A stretch of 64,000 nucleotides of DNA from an uncultured Blautia sp. (lineage in GTDB: Bacteria > Bacillota > Clostridia > Lachnospirales > Lachnospiraceae). Shown here one piece after another: positions 51,686 to 60,715 of the stretch. The notes beneath the pieces are model-generated. The model was given only the letters and a program-made list of their open reading frames with translations, did no database searches and had not been told where the DNA came from. The stretch lies in contig UQLX01000001.1 in NCBI GenBank assembly GCA_900541985.1, positions 62,001-126,000 on the forward strand. Direction: 5' to 3'. Positions within the stretch are counted from its first letter, which is position 1. Each line of letters begins with the position of its first letter. Made by a program: the position numbers and the translations under genes.

Positions 51686-52182
51686 AGGCCGGAGAAGTGA
51701 CCGAAATTTATGATACGACTTTTGATAAAATGGTTACGGTCACTGTAGATCCAGACAGCACGCGAGATGGAGCAAATGATTTACGCAGTAATCTCTTTTT
51801 TGACAACTGCACCTTTGACGGAGGTCTTACTATCGTAGGCGACTATCATGCTATGGTCAGCTTGGGGGGCGGTTGTACTTTTGGTGATGATTCTACTGTT
51901 ATTTGTAAAGAAGCTACATCTGGAACTGCAAAAGAAACAACACTGGAAGATAACCTGGTGAAATTGTTTGTGTCTTGTGAAGGAGTTACTGTAAATACGG
52001 AATCGGCAATGGGGGTAATTACGGATAGTCCTGATATTATTTTGAACGGTATAACTTACAGCAAAAAAGAGCTTGCTCCAGATACCGATTTTCTGGGCGT
52101 ATATAGCATTTATGAAGACAGCACAATTACATATATCAAACTTGCCATCGGTGAAGATGACAGCGTAGAGTTTTTAGACTGA
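51661..52182 (+). pseudogene. 3' fragment of an unidentified surface-like protein
   Basis: About 170 codons with good coding character: Asp-, Thr- and Gly-rich beta strands (FFDNCTFDGGLTIVGDYHAMVSLGGGCTFGDDSTVIC) that resemble a right-handed beta-helix or adhesin-like segment. No start codon or ribosome site belongs to this frame; upstream it overlaps the truncated kinase. A terminator follows, so it was the end of an operon, probably once a larger target or partner gene of the kinase. Confidence 0.55.
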
Positions 52183-52186
52183 TTAT

Positions 52187-52225
52187 AGCTCCTCTACTTT
52201 TTGAATAGCAGAGGAGCTGTTTTTT
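52187..52225 (+). terminator. Terminator after the kinase remnant operon
   Basis: Perfect 9-bp stem AGCTCCTCT/AGAGGAGCT followed by GTTTTTTAT. Confidence 0.85.
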
Positions 52226-52290
52226 ATAATTACTCGTCTAATGATTATATTGTGAAAATAATGTGTTCAAAAGATGAAAAAAGTGTAAAG

Positions 52291-52320
52291 TGCACAAAAA
52301 TTACTTGCCTTTTTTGTGCA
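52291..52320. promoter_or_regulatory. 10-bp inverted repeat over the marR promoter -35
   Basis: TGCACAAAAA and TTTTTGTGCA, perfect complements separated by 10 bases that contain the -35 region (TTGCCT at 52305-52310). It may be a second operator independent of the MarR palindrome. Confidence 0.5.
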
Positions 52321-52332
52321 AAAGAGTATCAT
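52305..52332 (+). promoter_or_regulatory. Promoter of the MarR-ABC operon
   Basis: TTGCCT and TATCAT with a 16-base spacer; both operator candidates flank it. Confidence 0.5.
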
Positions 52333-52336
52333 ATAA

Positions 52337-52352
52337 AATTAGTCGACTAATT
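52337..52352. promoter_or_regulatory. Perfect palindromic MarR operator
   Basis: AATTAGTCGACTAATT, a 16-bp perfect palindrome 5 bases after the -10 and 20 bases before the marR ATG. Size and placement fit autorepression by a MarR dimer. Confidence 0.75.
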
Positions 52353-52371
52353 AAAAGACAGGAGATAAAAA

Positions 52372-52860
52372 ATGAAAACGGAAAAAGAACCAGAGGAAAC
52401 CGGATTCCAGGATTTATTTGTACAGCTGAACAGAGCCTACGCATCCAAATGTTTCCGGCAGATGGCGGCTCTGGGACTTCATCCCGGCCAGATCCCCTTT
52501 ATCATGCTTTTGTCCCAGCATGAGGATATGAGTCAGAAGGAGATCGCGGAGGAGCTTCAGGTAAAGCCGCCCACAGTCAATGTCATGGTGCAGCGTATGG
52601 AAAAAGCCGGAATCATCGGACGGAAGCACGATCCGGATGACCAGAGAGTAACCAGGGTTTTTCTCACAGAAAAAGGACAGGAGATGAAGACGCTTGTTGC
52701 CAGACAGGTAGAGAAAAACGAAAGCTACGTGCAGAAGGGGTTCACCGATACGGAAAAATGTCTGTTCCGTCGTTTTCTGGAGCAGATTATAGAAAATATT
52801 CACAATATCCCGGAGGATGCCGAAGGGGAAACTGAGGAAAAAGGAGAGGCTGACAATTGA
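52372..52860 (+). CDS. MarR-family transcriptional regulator
   Basis: 162-residue winged-helix regulator. DNA-recognition part: MSQKEIAEELQVKPPTVNVMVQRMEKAGIIGRKHDPDDQRV, with the beta-wing DPDDQR typical of MarR. N- and C-terminal helices form the dimer. The Glu-rich tail (EGETEEKGEAD) is unstructured. GGAGAT precedes the start. It overlaps the first ABC gene by four bases, so repressor and exporter are made together; ligand-induced release from the palindrome at 52337 is the expected control. Confidence 0.93.
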   Translation: MKTEKEPEETGFQDLFVQLNRAYASKCFRQMAALGLHPGQIPFIMLLSQHEDMSQKEIAEELQVKPPTVNVMVQRMEKAGIIGRKHDPDDQRVTRVFLTEKGQEMKTLVARQVEKNESYVQKGFTDTEKCLFRRFLEQIIENIHNIPEDAEGETEEKGEADN

Positions 52861-55025
52861 TCAAGTTAATGAAATATCTGAAAAGATCAGCCGGATATGT
52901 GGTGCTGATCATTGCTCTGCTGTTTCTGCAGGCATACTGTGATCTGTCGCTGCCGGATTACACTTCAAGAATCGTGAATGTGGGAATCCAGCAGAAAGGG
53001 ATTGAAGATGGTGTACCTGAGAAATTGCGGAAATCCTCCATGGACAGTCTGAAACTGTTTATGAGTGAGGAGGAGGCTTCCGGGATGGAGGCGGCTTACA
53101 CAGAGGAGGGGGATATCTGTACTCTCCATAAAGACATAGACAAAGAAACCAGAGAAGAGCTGAATGAAAGCCTTGGAAAACCCATGCTGATCCTTACAGG
53201 CCTTATGACAGGAGGCGGGGAGACAGAAAAAATGCTGACAGAAATGGGATTTCCAGAAGATACAGATCCCATAGAGGCCATTGCAGCGATGCCGGAAGAG
53301 GCAAGAGCACAGATGACAGAAGCCATGGAAGAGAAATTTGCGGAAATGCCGGATTCGATCATTACGCAGGCAGCAGTTTCTTATGTGCAGATGGAATATG
53401 AAGCCCTGGGAGAGGATATTGACAAAATTCAGATGAACTATATCGGAAAAGCGGGGCTGAAGATGATTCTGATGGCGCTTCTGATCATGGCAGCATCCAT
53501 ATCGGTGGTTTTTCTTTCTGCAAAGGTGGCTGCCAGCCTTGGACATGATATCAGAGGAGATGTTTACCGGAAAGTCATTGGATTTTCCAGCAATGAATAT
53601 AATAAATTTTCCACGGCGTCTCTGATCACAAGAAGCACCAACGATGTGCAGCAGGTTCAGCAGACCATGGCCATGATGTTTCGGATCGTGCTGTATGCAC
53701 CGATCATCGGTATCGGAGGTGTCCTCAGAGTTCTGGATACGGATTCTTCCATGACCTGGATTCTTGGTGTGGGAGTGGTGCTGATCCTTGTTTTGATCGG
53801 GCTTCTTTTTTCCATTGCCATGCCGAAGTTTACAAAGCTTCAGGCGCTGATCGACAGGCTGAATCTGGTTACCCGTGAAATACTTACGGGAATTCCTGTG
53901 ATCCGTGCATTCAGCAGGGAAAAGCATGAGGAAGAACGCTTTGAGGATGCAAACCACATCCTGACAAAGACCAATCTGTTTGTAAACAGGTGTATGACCT
54001 TTATGATGCCGTCCATGATGCTGATCATGAATGGGATCTCTGTTCTGATCGTATACAATGGTGCCCATGCGGTGGATGCCGGAAATATGCAGGTGGGGGA
54101 TATGATGGCATTTATTCAGTATGCAATGCAGATCATTATGGCTTTCCTGATGATTACAGCAATGTCTATCATGCTTCCGAGAGCCAATGTGGCGGCGCTC
54201 CGTATTGTGGAGATTCTGGAAACAGAGAATTCTCTGGAAGATCCTGAGAATCCGGTTCATCCATCTTCTGCAGAGACCGGAACAGTAGAATTTGACCATG
54301 TATCCTTTGCTTATCCGGATGCAGGAGAAAATGTACTGACGGATATCAGCTTTAAGCTTCAGAAGGGACAGACCCTTGCTGTGATCGGAAGCACCGGAAG
54401 CGGAAAAAGTACCCTGATCAATCTGATCCCCAGATTTTATGACGCAACAGAAGGGCAGGTAAAGGTAGATGGTACAGATGTCCGGGATATGGCACAGAAG
54501 GATCTGAGGGACCGTCTGGGATATGTTCCGCAGAAAGGTGTGCTTTTTTCCGGAACGATTGATTCCAATATCCGGTACGGAAAGACAGAGATTTCACGGG
54601 ATCAGGTAAAAATGGCTGCGGCAGTTGCACAGGCACAGGATTTCATCGAGGAAAAGCCTCACGGCTATGATTCCCCGGTATCGCAGGGAGGTACGAATGT
54701 GTCCGGCGGACAGAAGCAGAGACTTTCCATTGCCCGGGCGATCGCAAGAGATCCGGAGATCTTTATCTTTGACGACAGCTTTTCCGCCCTTGATTTTAAG
54801 ACCGATAAAACTCTGAGACAGGCATTGAAGGAGCACACCGGAAATGCGACTACTATTATCGTGGCACAGCGTATCAGTACCATTCTGGGGGCAGATCAGA
54901 TCCTGGTACTGGACGAAGGAAGAATGGCAGGGCTCGGAACTCACAGAGTGCTGATGAAAAACTGTGAGGTATACCGGCAGATCGCCATGTCACAGCTATC
55001 AGAGGAGGAACTGGCAAATGAGTGA
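52857..55025 (+). CDS. Heterodimeric ABC exporter, degenerate-site subunit
   Basis: 722-residue ABC exporter half with an acidic extracytoplasmic insertion of about 130 residues between TM1 and TM2 (about 45-185, rich in Glu and Met). A six-helix core and an NBD at about 475-722 follow. Walker A is GSTGSGKST and the signature VSGGQKQR is canonical, but Walker B ends IFIFDD where the catalytic Glu should be (Asp instead). This marks the subunit with the non-hydrolysing site, as in BmrCD- or TM287/288-type multidrug exporters. Overlaps the partner gene by 8 bases. Confidence 0.93.
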   Translation: MIKLMKYLKRSAGYVVLIIALLFLQAYCDLSLPDYTSRIVNVGIQQKGIEDGVPEKLRKSSMDSLKLFMSEEEASGMEAAYTEEGDICTLHKDIDKETREELNESLGKPMLILTGLMTGGGETEKMLTEMGFPEDTDPIEAIAAMPEEARAQMTEAMEEKFAEMPDSIITQAAVSYVQMEYEALGEDIDKIQMNYIGKAGLKMILMALLIMAASISVVFLSAKVAASLGHDIRGDVYRKVIGFSSNEYNKFSTASLITRSTNDVQQVQQTMAMMFRIVLYAPIIGIGGVLRVLDTDSSMTWILGVGVVLILVLIGLLFSIAMPKFTKLQALIDRLNLVTREILTGIPVIRAFSREKHEEERFEDANHILTKTNLFVNRCMTFMMPSMMLIMNGISVLIVYNGAHAVDAGNMQVGDMMAFIQYAMQIIMAFLMITAMSIMLPRANVAALRIVEILETENSLEDPENPVHPSSAETGTVEFDHVSFAYPDAGENVLTDISFKLQKGQTLAVIGSTGSGKSTLINLIPRFYDATEGQVKVDGTDVRDMAQKDLRDRLGYVPQKGVLFSGTIDSNIRYGKTEISRDQVKMAAAVAQAQDFIEEKPHGYDSPVSQGGTNVSGGQKQRLSIARAIARDPEIFIFDDSFSALDFKTDKTLRQALKEHTGNATTIIVAQRISTILGADQILVLDEGRMAGLGTHRVLMKNCEVYRQIAMSQLSEEELANE

Positions 55026-56877
55026 AAACAGAAGAGGCCATATGGGGGGACCCATGGGGCATGGAAGGGGAATGCATGGAGGAGAAAAAGCCAAAGACTT
55101 TAAAGGATCGATGGCAAGGATCCTCCGGTATATGGGACGGTATAAACTCCGTTTTATCCTGATGTTCTTTTTTGCAGTAGCAGGTACGATCTTTAATATC
55201 TGGGGACCTAAGGTTCTTGGAAAAGCAACCACAGAACTTTTTTCCGGACTTGTTGCAAAGGTAAACGGCACAGGGGGCATTGATTTTGAAAAAATCGGAA
55301 TGATCCTTTTGAGCGTTATGGCACTGTATCTGGTAAGTTCCTGCTTCTCGTTTATACAGGGATTTGTCATGACCGGGATATCGAATGATGTGACTTATAA
55401 TCTGAGAAAGGATATCTCTAAAAAGATCAACCGTCTGCCGATGAATTATTTTGAGAGCAGAACAAACGGGGAAATTCTTTCAAGGGTTACAAATGATGTG
55501 GATACCCTGCAGATGAGCCTGAATCAGAGTATGACACAGCTGATCACTTCAGTCACTACCATTATTGGCGTTCTGTTTATGATGCTGTCCATCAATGTAT
55601 GGATGACACTGGCAGCTGTTCTGATTCTTCCGGTTTCCATGGTGATCATTAATTTTGTGATGAAACATTCTCAGAAATACTTCCGGGACCAGCAGAATTA
55701 TCTTGGAAAAGTAAACGGACAGATTGAAGAAAATTATGGCGGACATAATGTAGTGAAAGTGTTCAGCAAGGAACAGGATGTAGTAAGAGAATTTGAAGAA
55801 GACAACAAAAAGCTTTATGAGTCGGCATGGAAATCCCAGTTCTTTTCCGGAATGATGATGCCTGTTATGCAGTTTGTAGGAAATCTGGGTTATGTAATGG
55901 TTGCCTTTCTGGGTGGTGTGTTTACCATTAAGGGAAGTATTGAGGTGGGAGATATCCAGTCCTTCTTCCAGTATATCCGAAACTTTACTCAGCCGATCCA
56001 GCAGATCGCCCAGGTGACCAACCTCCTGCAGTCATCTGCTGCGGCTTCCGAGCGGGTATTTGAATTTCTGGATGAGCCGGAAGAGGTGCAGAAGGCAGAA
56101 CATCCGGTTTCTGTTGAAAATCTTTCCGGTGAGGTGCAGTTTGACCATGTTTCCTTCGGATATGATCCGGAGAAGATCATTATCCATGATTTTTCTGCAA
56201 AGGTGAAGGACGGGCAGAAGATTGCCATTGTAGGACCGACCGGTGCGGGTAAGACCACAATGGTGAAACTGCTTATGAGATTTTATGATGTAAACAGCGG
56301 ACAGATCCGGGTGGACGGTCACGATATCAGGGATTTTAACAGAAGCGAGCTTCGTGAAATGTTTGGTATGGTACTTCAGGATACCTGGCTGTTTTCCGGA
56401 ACAATTATGGAAAATATCCGTTACGGAAGGCTGGATGCCACTGACGAGGAGGTTATTGCAGCTGCGAAAGCGGCTCATATCCATAATTTTATCATGCAGC
56501 AGCCCGGTGGCTATCAGATGGTGCTGGATGAAGAGACCAGCAATATTTCCCAGGGGCAGAAACAGCTTCTTACCATTGCAAGAGCCATTCTTGCAGACAA
56601 TAAGATCCTGATCCTGGACGAGGCAACCTCTTCGGTAGATACCCGAACCGAAATGCGGATCCAGAAAGCAATGAACAATCTGATGAAAGGAAGAACCAGC
56701 TTTGTGATCGCTCATCGCCTTTCTACCATTAAGGATGCAGATCTGATCCTGGTGATGAAGGACGGAGATATCATTGAGCAGGGAAATCATACGGAACTTC
56801 TGGAAAAAGGCGGATTTTATGCGGAACTGTATTACAGTCAGTTTGAGAACAGCGGAAAAGGCCAGATGTGTTCCTGA
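55018..56877 (+). CDS. Heterodimeric ABC exporter, catalytic subunit
   Basis: 619-residue partner. A Gly/His/Met-rich N-terminus (MGGPMGHGRGMHGG) precedes six helices (about 40-340) and an NBD (about 370-619). Walker A is GPTGAGKTT, Walker B ILILDEATSSVD has the normal Glu, and the signature is degenerate (ISQGQKQ). The complement of defects in the two subunits leaves one active ATP site, as known for heterodimeric exporters. The start at 55018 overlaps the first subunit. Likely substrates are amphipathic drugs or lipids (family inference). Confidence 0.93.
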   Translation: MSENRRGHMGGPMGHGRGMHGGEKAKDFKGSMARILRYMGRYKLRFILMFFFAVAGTIFNIWGPKVLGKATTELFSGLVAKVNGTGGIDFEKIGMILLSVMALYLVSSCFSFIQGFVMTGISNDVTYNLRKDISKKINRLPMNYFESRTNGEILSRVTNDVDTLQMSLNQSMTQLITSVTTIIGVLFMMLSINVWMTLAAVLILPVSMVIINFVMKHSQKYFRDQQNYLGKVNGQIEENYGGHNVVKVFSKEQDVVREFEEDNKKLYESAWKSQFFSGMMMPVMQFVGNLGYVMVAFLGGVFTIKGSIEVGDIQSFFQYIRNFTQPIQQIAQVTNLLQSSAAASERVFEFLDEPEEVQKAEHPVSVENLSGEVQFDHVSFGYDPEKIIIHDFSAKVKDGQKIAIVGPTGAGKTTMVKLLMRFYDVNSGQIRVDGHDIRDFNRSELREMFGMVLQDTWLFSGTIMENIRYGRLDATDEEVIAAAKAAHIHNFIMQQPGGYQMVLDEETSNISQGQKQLLTIARAILADNKILILDEATSSVDTRTEMRIQKAMNNLMKGRTSFVIAHRLSTIKDADLILVMKDGDIIEQGNHTELLEKGGFYAELYYSQFENSGKGQMCS

Positions 56878-56887
56878 AAGCAGGCAG

Positions 56888-56929
56888 AGAGCAGCGGATG
56901 ACAGAACCCTTGTCATCGGCTGCTCTTTT
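56888..56929 (+). terminator. Terminator of the ABC exporter operon
   Basis: 16-base arms (AGAGCAGC...GCTGCTCT, one mismatch) with a 7-base loop and TTTT. The right arm contains the -35 of the next promoter. Confidence 0.82.
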
Positions 56930-56938
56930 CGATATAAT
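56910..56938 (+). promoter_or_regulatory. Promoter of the YbjQ-helD unit
   Basis: TTGTCA and a perfect TATAAT with a 17-base spacer, starting inside the terminator hairpin of the upstream operon. Gives a leader of about 120 bases (56945-57067) in which no gene is seen. Confidence 0.6.
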
Positions 56939-57067
56939 GAAAGATACTGCATGTAAAAAAGATTGTAAATCTGCTCTTTGGGGGATTGTATATTACAGTC
57001 TGATCCGGGGTATCGTGTATGATAAAAACGATACCAATAAAAAATCCAGGATAAAGGAGGATTTAAC

Positions 57068-57388
57068 ATGATTGTAACGACAACCAATGCTATAGATGGA
57101 AAAAGAATTGTAGAATATAAAGGAATCGTATTTGGTGAAGTTGTCAGCGGTGTAAATGTGCTGAGAGATTTTACCGCAGGAGTCAGAAACTTTTTTGGAG
57201 GAAGATCAGCCGGTTATGAGGAAGAACTTCAGAATGCCAGAGAAGAAGCTATCCGTGAAATGGAAGAAAGGGCAGCAGGCCGGGGCGCCAATGCAGTGAT
57301 CGGCGTGGATGTAGACTATGAAGTTCTGGGAAGCGACAATGGGATGCTTATGGTCACAGTCAGCGGCACAGCTGTTGTAGTGTCATAG
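57068..57388 (+). CDS. YbjQ family protein (heavy-metal-binding domain)
   Basis: 106-residue protein of the YbjQ/DUF74 type: an N-terminal ITTT-like strand (IVTTTNAIDGKRIVEYKGIVFGE), a central helix pair (GYEEELQNAREEAIREMEERA) and a C-terminal GANAVIGVDVDYE strand. The family forms pentamers; a metal role is suggested by the domain name only. AAGGAGG precedes the start. The helicase gene starts 4 bases after its stop. Confidence 0.9.
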   Translation: MIVTTTNAIDGKRIVEYKGIVFGEVVSGVNVLRDFTAGVRNFFGGRSAGYEEELQNAREEAIREMEERAAGRGANAVIGVDVDYEVLGSDNGMLMVTVSGTAVVVS

Positions 57389-57392
57389 TTTT

Positions 57393-59444
57393 ATGCCTGA
57401 AGAAAAGACAGGACGGGAATATCTGGATCAGGTACTTTCCTGCCTCCGCAAGAGACTGGAGGAGGTCAATGCTTCTATTGAGGCAGGCGCCAGAGAGATT
57501 GAAGACATGCATGAATACTACTGGGAAAATTATACGGAAATGGACCAGTACGGATATGAGGAATTTGATAACCGGCAGGCGCTTCTGGCACAGGTAAATG
57601 CCAACCAGGAGCAGCTTCTTCTGCGCAAGAGGTTTCGGAATATGCTGGATTCCCCATTTTTTGGAAGAGTGGATTTTATCTATGAAGGAGATGAGGAGCC
57701 GGAGCAGTTTTATATCGGAATCGGCAATCTGGCGGAGCAGGCAGGCGGGCGTCCTCTGGTTAATGACTGGAGAGCTCCTGTCAGCGGACTGTTTTATGAT
57801 TTTGATAAAGGACGGGCATCTTATGAAGCGCCGATGGGAATGCTTACCGGAGAGATCAGCTCCAAGTGGCAGTATAAGATCCGCCGCGGAGAAATGGTCT
57901 ATGAATTTGAAAGTGATATCAAGATCGATGACGACATCCTGAAAGCAGAGCTCGGAAGCAGCGGCGAGGTGCAGCTGAAAAACATCATCCGTACCATACA
58001 GAAGGAACAGAATGCGATCATCCGTAATATGGAAGACCGGATCATGGCGATCCAGGGAACTGCCGGAAGCGGTAAGACCTCTGTGGCGCTCCACAGGATC
58101 GCCTATCTGCTTTATCACGACAGAAAGAACCTGAAATCTTCCAACATTCTGATTCTTTCACCCAACAGTGTGTTTGCAGATTACATTTCTCATATCCTGC
58201 CGGAACTTGGAGAAGAAAATATCCGGGAAATGAGCTTTGACCTTTTTGCTTATAGGGATCTTCAGGATATCGCAGCTGACTGTGAGGACAAGTACGACCA
58301 GATTGAGAAAGCGGTGCAGAATTCTTCCACCTGGAAGCAGTACAGGGAAAAGCAGTCTCCGGAATTTGCCTCCCGGCTGGACGGCTTCATGCTGGAACTG
58401 GAGGATGAGCTGATGAATTTCCGGGAAGTGGAATATAAAGGCTGTATTCTGACAGAATCAGAAATCATCCGGCTGTTTTATGACAGATTTCCGGATATTC
58501 CGCTTTTATCCAGGATGGAAGCCATTGCGGAATATTTTATCGATCAGGTGGAAACACTACGTGACAGAGATCTTTCTGAAGAGGAAAGAGAGGAGATCAC
58601 GGATAAATTTATGAAAATGTACAGCACCAGAGACTGCTATGTGCTTTACAGCCGTTTTCTGGACAGAGAGGGGTATCGGCCTTTGCCGAAACGTCCTGTG
58701 GAAAAACGTGCGCTTAAATATGAGGATGTCTACCCGCTTCTTTATCTGAAGCATCATCTGATCCGGTGCAGGACACACAGCGAGATCCGTCATCTGGTTG
58801 TGGATGAGATGCAGGACTATTCCTGGATCCAGTATCTCCTTCTTCAGAAGCTTTTTCCCTGCAGGATGACGATCCTGGGAGACAAGGCTCAGACCATGGA
58901 GGAAGAGCAGCAGGATGTGATGAAGTTCCTGCCGAAGATTTTTGGAAGAAATATCCGGAAGATCTATATGAACAGAAGCTATCGGAATACCGTAGAGATC
59001 GCGGAATATGCCAACCGTCTGGCGGGGATCACGGATATGGAACTGTTTGAACGCCATGGAGCGCCGGTTCGGGAGGAAAGCTTTATATCACAGGAGGCGG
59101 CTCTGGATGCTGTCCTTGAAGGCTGGCTGCAGGCAGAGGACCGTCTGGAAACGGCGGCAGTGATCCTGATGACAGAAAAAGAGGCCAATGAGGCTTTCCT
59201 GTATCTGAAAAAACGTCTGGAGGATCTGGAACCGGAGAAAGCAGACAGACTGACCTATCTTGACAGGAACAGCGGTAAATTTCAGAAGGGATTGACGGTG
59301 ACAACCTTTTATCTGGCAAAGGGACTGGAATTTGACAGAGTTTATGGTGTGTTCAGTGGGAAAGGCCAGAGTCCGTTAAGGACACAGGCAGAATATATTA
59401 CGGCAACCAGAGCACTCCATGAATTGTTCATGTACAGGATATGA
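57393..59444 (+). CDS. helD: UvrD/HelD-like superfamily 1 helicase
   Basis: 683-residue SF1 ATPase resembling HelD, which releases RNA polymerase from stalled complexes. The N-terminal ~190 residues hold a coiled region and an FFGRVDF...YIGIG...VNDWRAPVSGLFYD domain, the HelD-specific head. Walker A GTAGSGKTS follows at about 222-230, motif II VVDEMQDYSW, motif III GDKAQTME, and late motifs TFYLAKGLEFDRV and YITATRALHELF. It is somewhat short of the Bacillus protein (774). No clear ribosome site precedes the ATG, so coupling to the YbjQ gene is likely. Confidence 0.88.
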   Translation: MPEEKTGREYLDQVLSCLRKRLEEVNASIEAGAREIEDMHEYYWENYTEMDQYGYEEFDNRQALLAQVNANQEQLLLRKRFRNMLDSPFFGRVDFIYEGDEEPEQFYIGIGNLAEQAGGRPLVNDWRAPVSGLFYDFDKGRASYEAPMGMLTGEISSKWQYKIRRGEMVYEFESDIKIDDDILKAELGSSGEVQLKNIIRTIQKEQNAIIRNMEDRIMAIQGTAGSGKTSVALHRIAYLLYHDRKNLKSSNILILSPNSVFADYISHILPELGEENIREMSFDLFAYRDLQDIAADCEDKYDQIEKAVQNSSTWKQYREKQSPEFASRLDGFMLELEDELMNFREVEYKGCILTESEIIRLFYDRFPDIPLLSRMEAIAEYFIDQVETLRDRDLSEEEREEITDKFMKMYSTRDCYVLYSRFLDREGYRPLPKRPVEKRALKYEDVYPLLYLKHHLIRCRTHSEIRHLVVDEMQDYSWIQYLLLQKLFPCRMTILGDKAQTMEEEQQDVMKFLPKIFGRNIRKIYMNRSYRNTVEIAEYANRLAGITDMELFERHGAPVREESFISQEAALDAVLEGWLQAEDRLETAAVILMTEKEANEAFLYLKKRLEDLEPEKADRLTYLDRNSGKFQKGLTVTTFYLAKGLEFDRVYGVFSGKGQSPLRTQAEYITATRALHELFMYRI

Positions 59445-59511
59445 AACAGAAAATATGACAGAAGTTTATATTTTCTTCATAGGATTTTCACATTGCGGTG
59501 GGGAAATTTTA

Positions 59512-59540
59512 TTGACAGGCATGTAATAAAATTGTAAAAT
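59512..59540 (+). promoter_or_regulatory. Promoter of the repeat-rich lipoprotein gene
   Basis: TTGACA and TAAAAT with a 17-base spacer, 48 bases before the ATG. Confidence 0.75.
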
Positions 59541-59587
59541 ATGGTACAAAGGGTCTGCAAGGATCCAGAATTCTTAAGGAGGATATT

Positions 59588-60685
59588 ATGAAGAACAAAA
59601 AAATACTTGCTGTTTTAGCGGTTACCATATCAGCATCAGTTTTTATGGCAGGATGCAGCTTTGGCGGTGATGAACCGGAGACACAGAAGGTAGTCAGTGT
59701 TACACCGGCTCCGGAAGTGACCAAGGCTCCTACAGCAACACCGACCATTGCGCCTGATGTGCAGAATACCACATATACCTCTGCAGATAAGTCTGTTTCT
59801 ATCAATCTTCCGGATGCTACCTGGTCAAACAAGACAGATGAAGCAGATACGATCAGTTTTGAGTCACCGGATAACGGAAATATCCTGATCCTTCATGGAC
59901 AGGGTGAGGAGACTATGGCTGCAACTGTGATCCCAAGCACCCAGGATATGGCAGTTTCTCTGGAACAGGCAGATGGAGACAAGGTTCAGGGGACAGATTT
60001 TGAAATCCAGGATTATAAGGCAGAGGATGTAAACGGTATTGGCGTTTACAGCTATGTAACGAAGATGCTGAACACAGAAAAGAGCGGCGGTTCTCTTTAT
60101 GTGATCCATAAAGTATTTGCCAATGCAGGTGAGTTTTATACCATTGAAGCTTCTGTAAAGAAAGAGGAGGCTCTTGCCTCTGTTAAGAGTGCGGTAGATT
60201 CTTTCAGGATCCTTGGAAATTCTTCCCTGAAGGAAGCAGCGCCGGGAACAGCTCCGGCTGCAGGAAATACTGAAGGAACGGATGCAGCGGCAGGAACGGA
60301 TGCAGGAGCCGGGGATGCAGCAGCAGGAACCGATGCGGGAGCAGGAACGGATGCAGGAACCGGAGATGCAGCGGCAGGAACGGATGCAGGAGCCGGAGAT
60401 ACAGCAGGAACAGATACAGGAGCTGATGCAGGTGCTTCTTCCGGAACTACCAATTCCGGTGGGTTTACAGAGGAACAGCTCAGCAGTACAGATGCTACGA
60501 GAACGATCTACAGAAACTCTGACGGACATCCGATCGTGATCCAGCCGGATGGAAATGGAAGCTGGGTAGACTTTGACGGTAATACTTATAACTTTGCAAA
60601 TGACGAGGACGTTTATGCAGAGGACGGAACCGATTATTACTGGCACGGAGAGGCTGCAGACGTATACTATATGCCAGTTCAGTAA
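59588..60685 (+). CDS. Lipoprotein with Ala/Gly/Thr/Asp repeats
   Basis: 365-residue surface lipoprotein. The lipobox FMAGC puts the lipid on Cys23. A Thr/Pro/Ala-rich spacer (about 35-60) follows, then a folded domain (about 62-215, resembling PsbP/MOG1-type beta sheets: YTSADKSVSINLPDATW, SFRILGNSS). A low-complexity region (about 225-285) is built from AAAGTDAGAGD-like units, and a C-terminal domain (about 295-365) repeats TRTIYRNSDGHPIVIQPDGN and WVDFDGNTYNF. No function recognised. AAGGAGG precedes the start. Confidence 0.85.
   Translation: MKNKKILAVLAVTISASVFMAGCSFGGDEPETQKVVSVTPAPEVTKAPTATPTIAPDVQNTTYTSADKSVSINLPDATWSNKTDEADTISFESPDNGNILILHGQGEETMAATVIPSTQDMAVSLEQADGDKVQGTDFEIQDYKAEDVNGIGVYSYVTKMLNTEKSGGSLYVIHKVFANAGEFYTIEASVKKEEALASVKSAVDSFRILGNSSLKEAAPGTAPAAGNTEGTDAAAGTDAGAGDAAAGTDAGAGTDAGTGDAAAGTDAGAGDTAGTDTGADAGASSGTTNSGGFTEEQLSSTDATRTIYRNSDGHPIVIQPDGNGSWVDFDGNTYNFANDEDVYAEDGTDYYWHGEAADVYYMPVQ
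60256..60430 (+). repeat. Tandem coding repeat in the lipoprotein gene
   Basis: Units of roughly 24-33 bases around GCAGGAACGGATGCAGGAGC recur about six times, encoding AGTDAGAGD. All unit lengths are multiples of three, so copy-number change would keep the frame. Confidence 0.75.
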
Positions 60686-60715
60686 TTACGGCAGGAGTAT
60701 CATATGGCAGACAGT

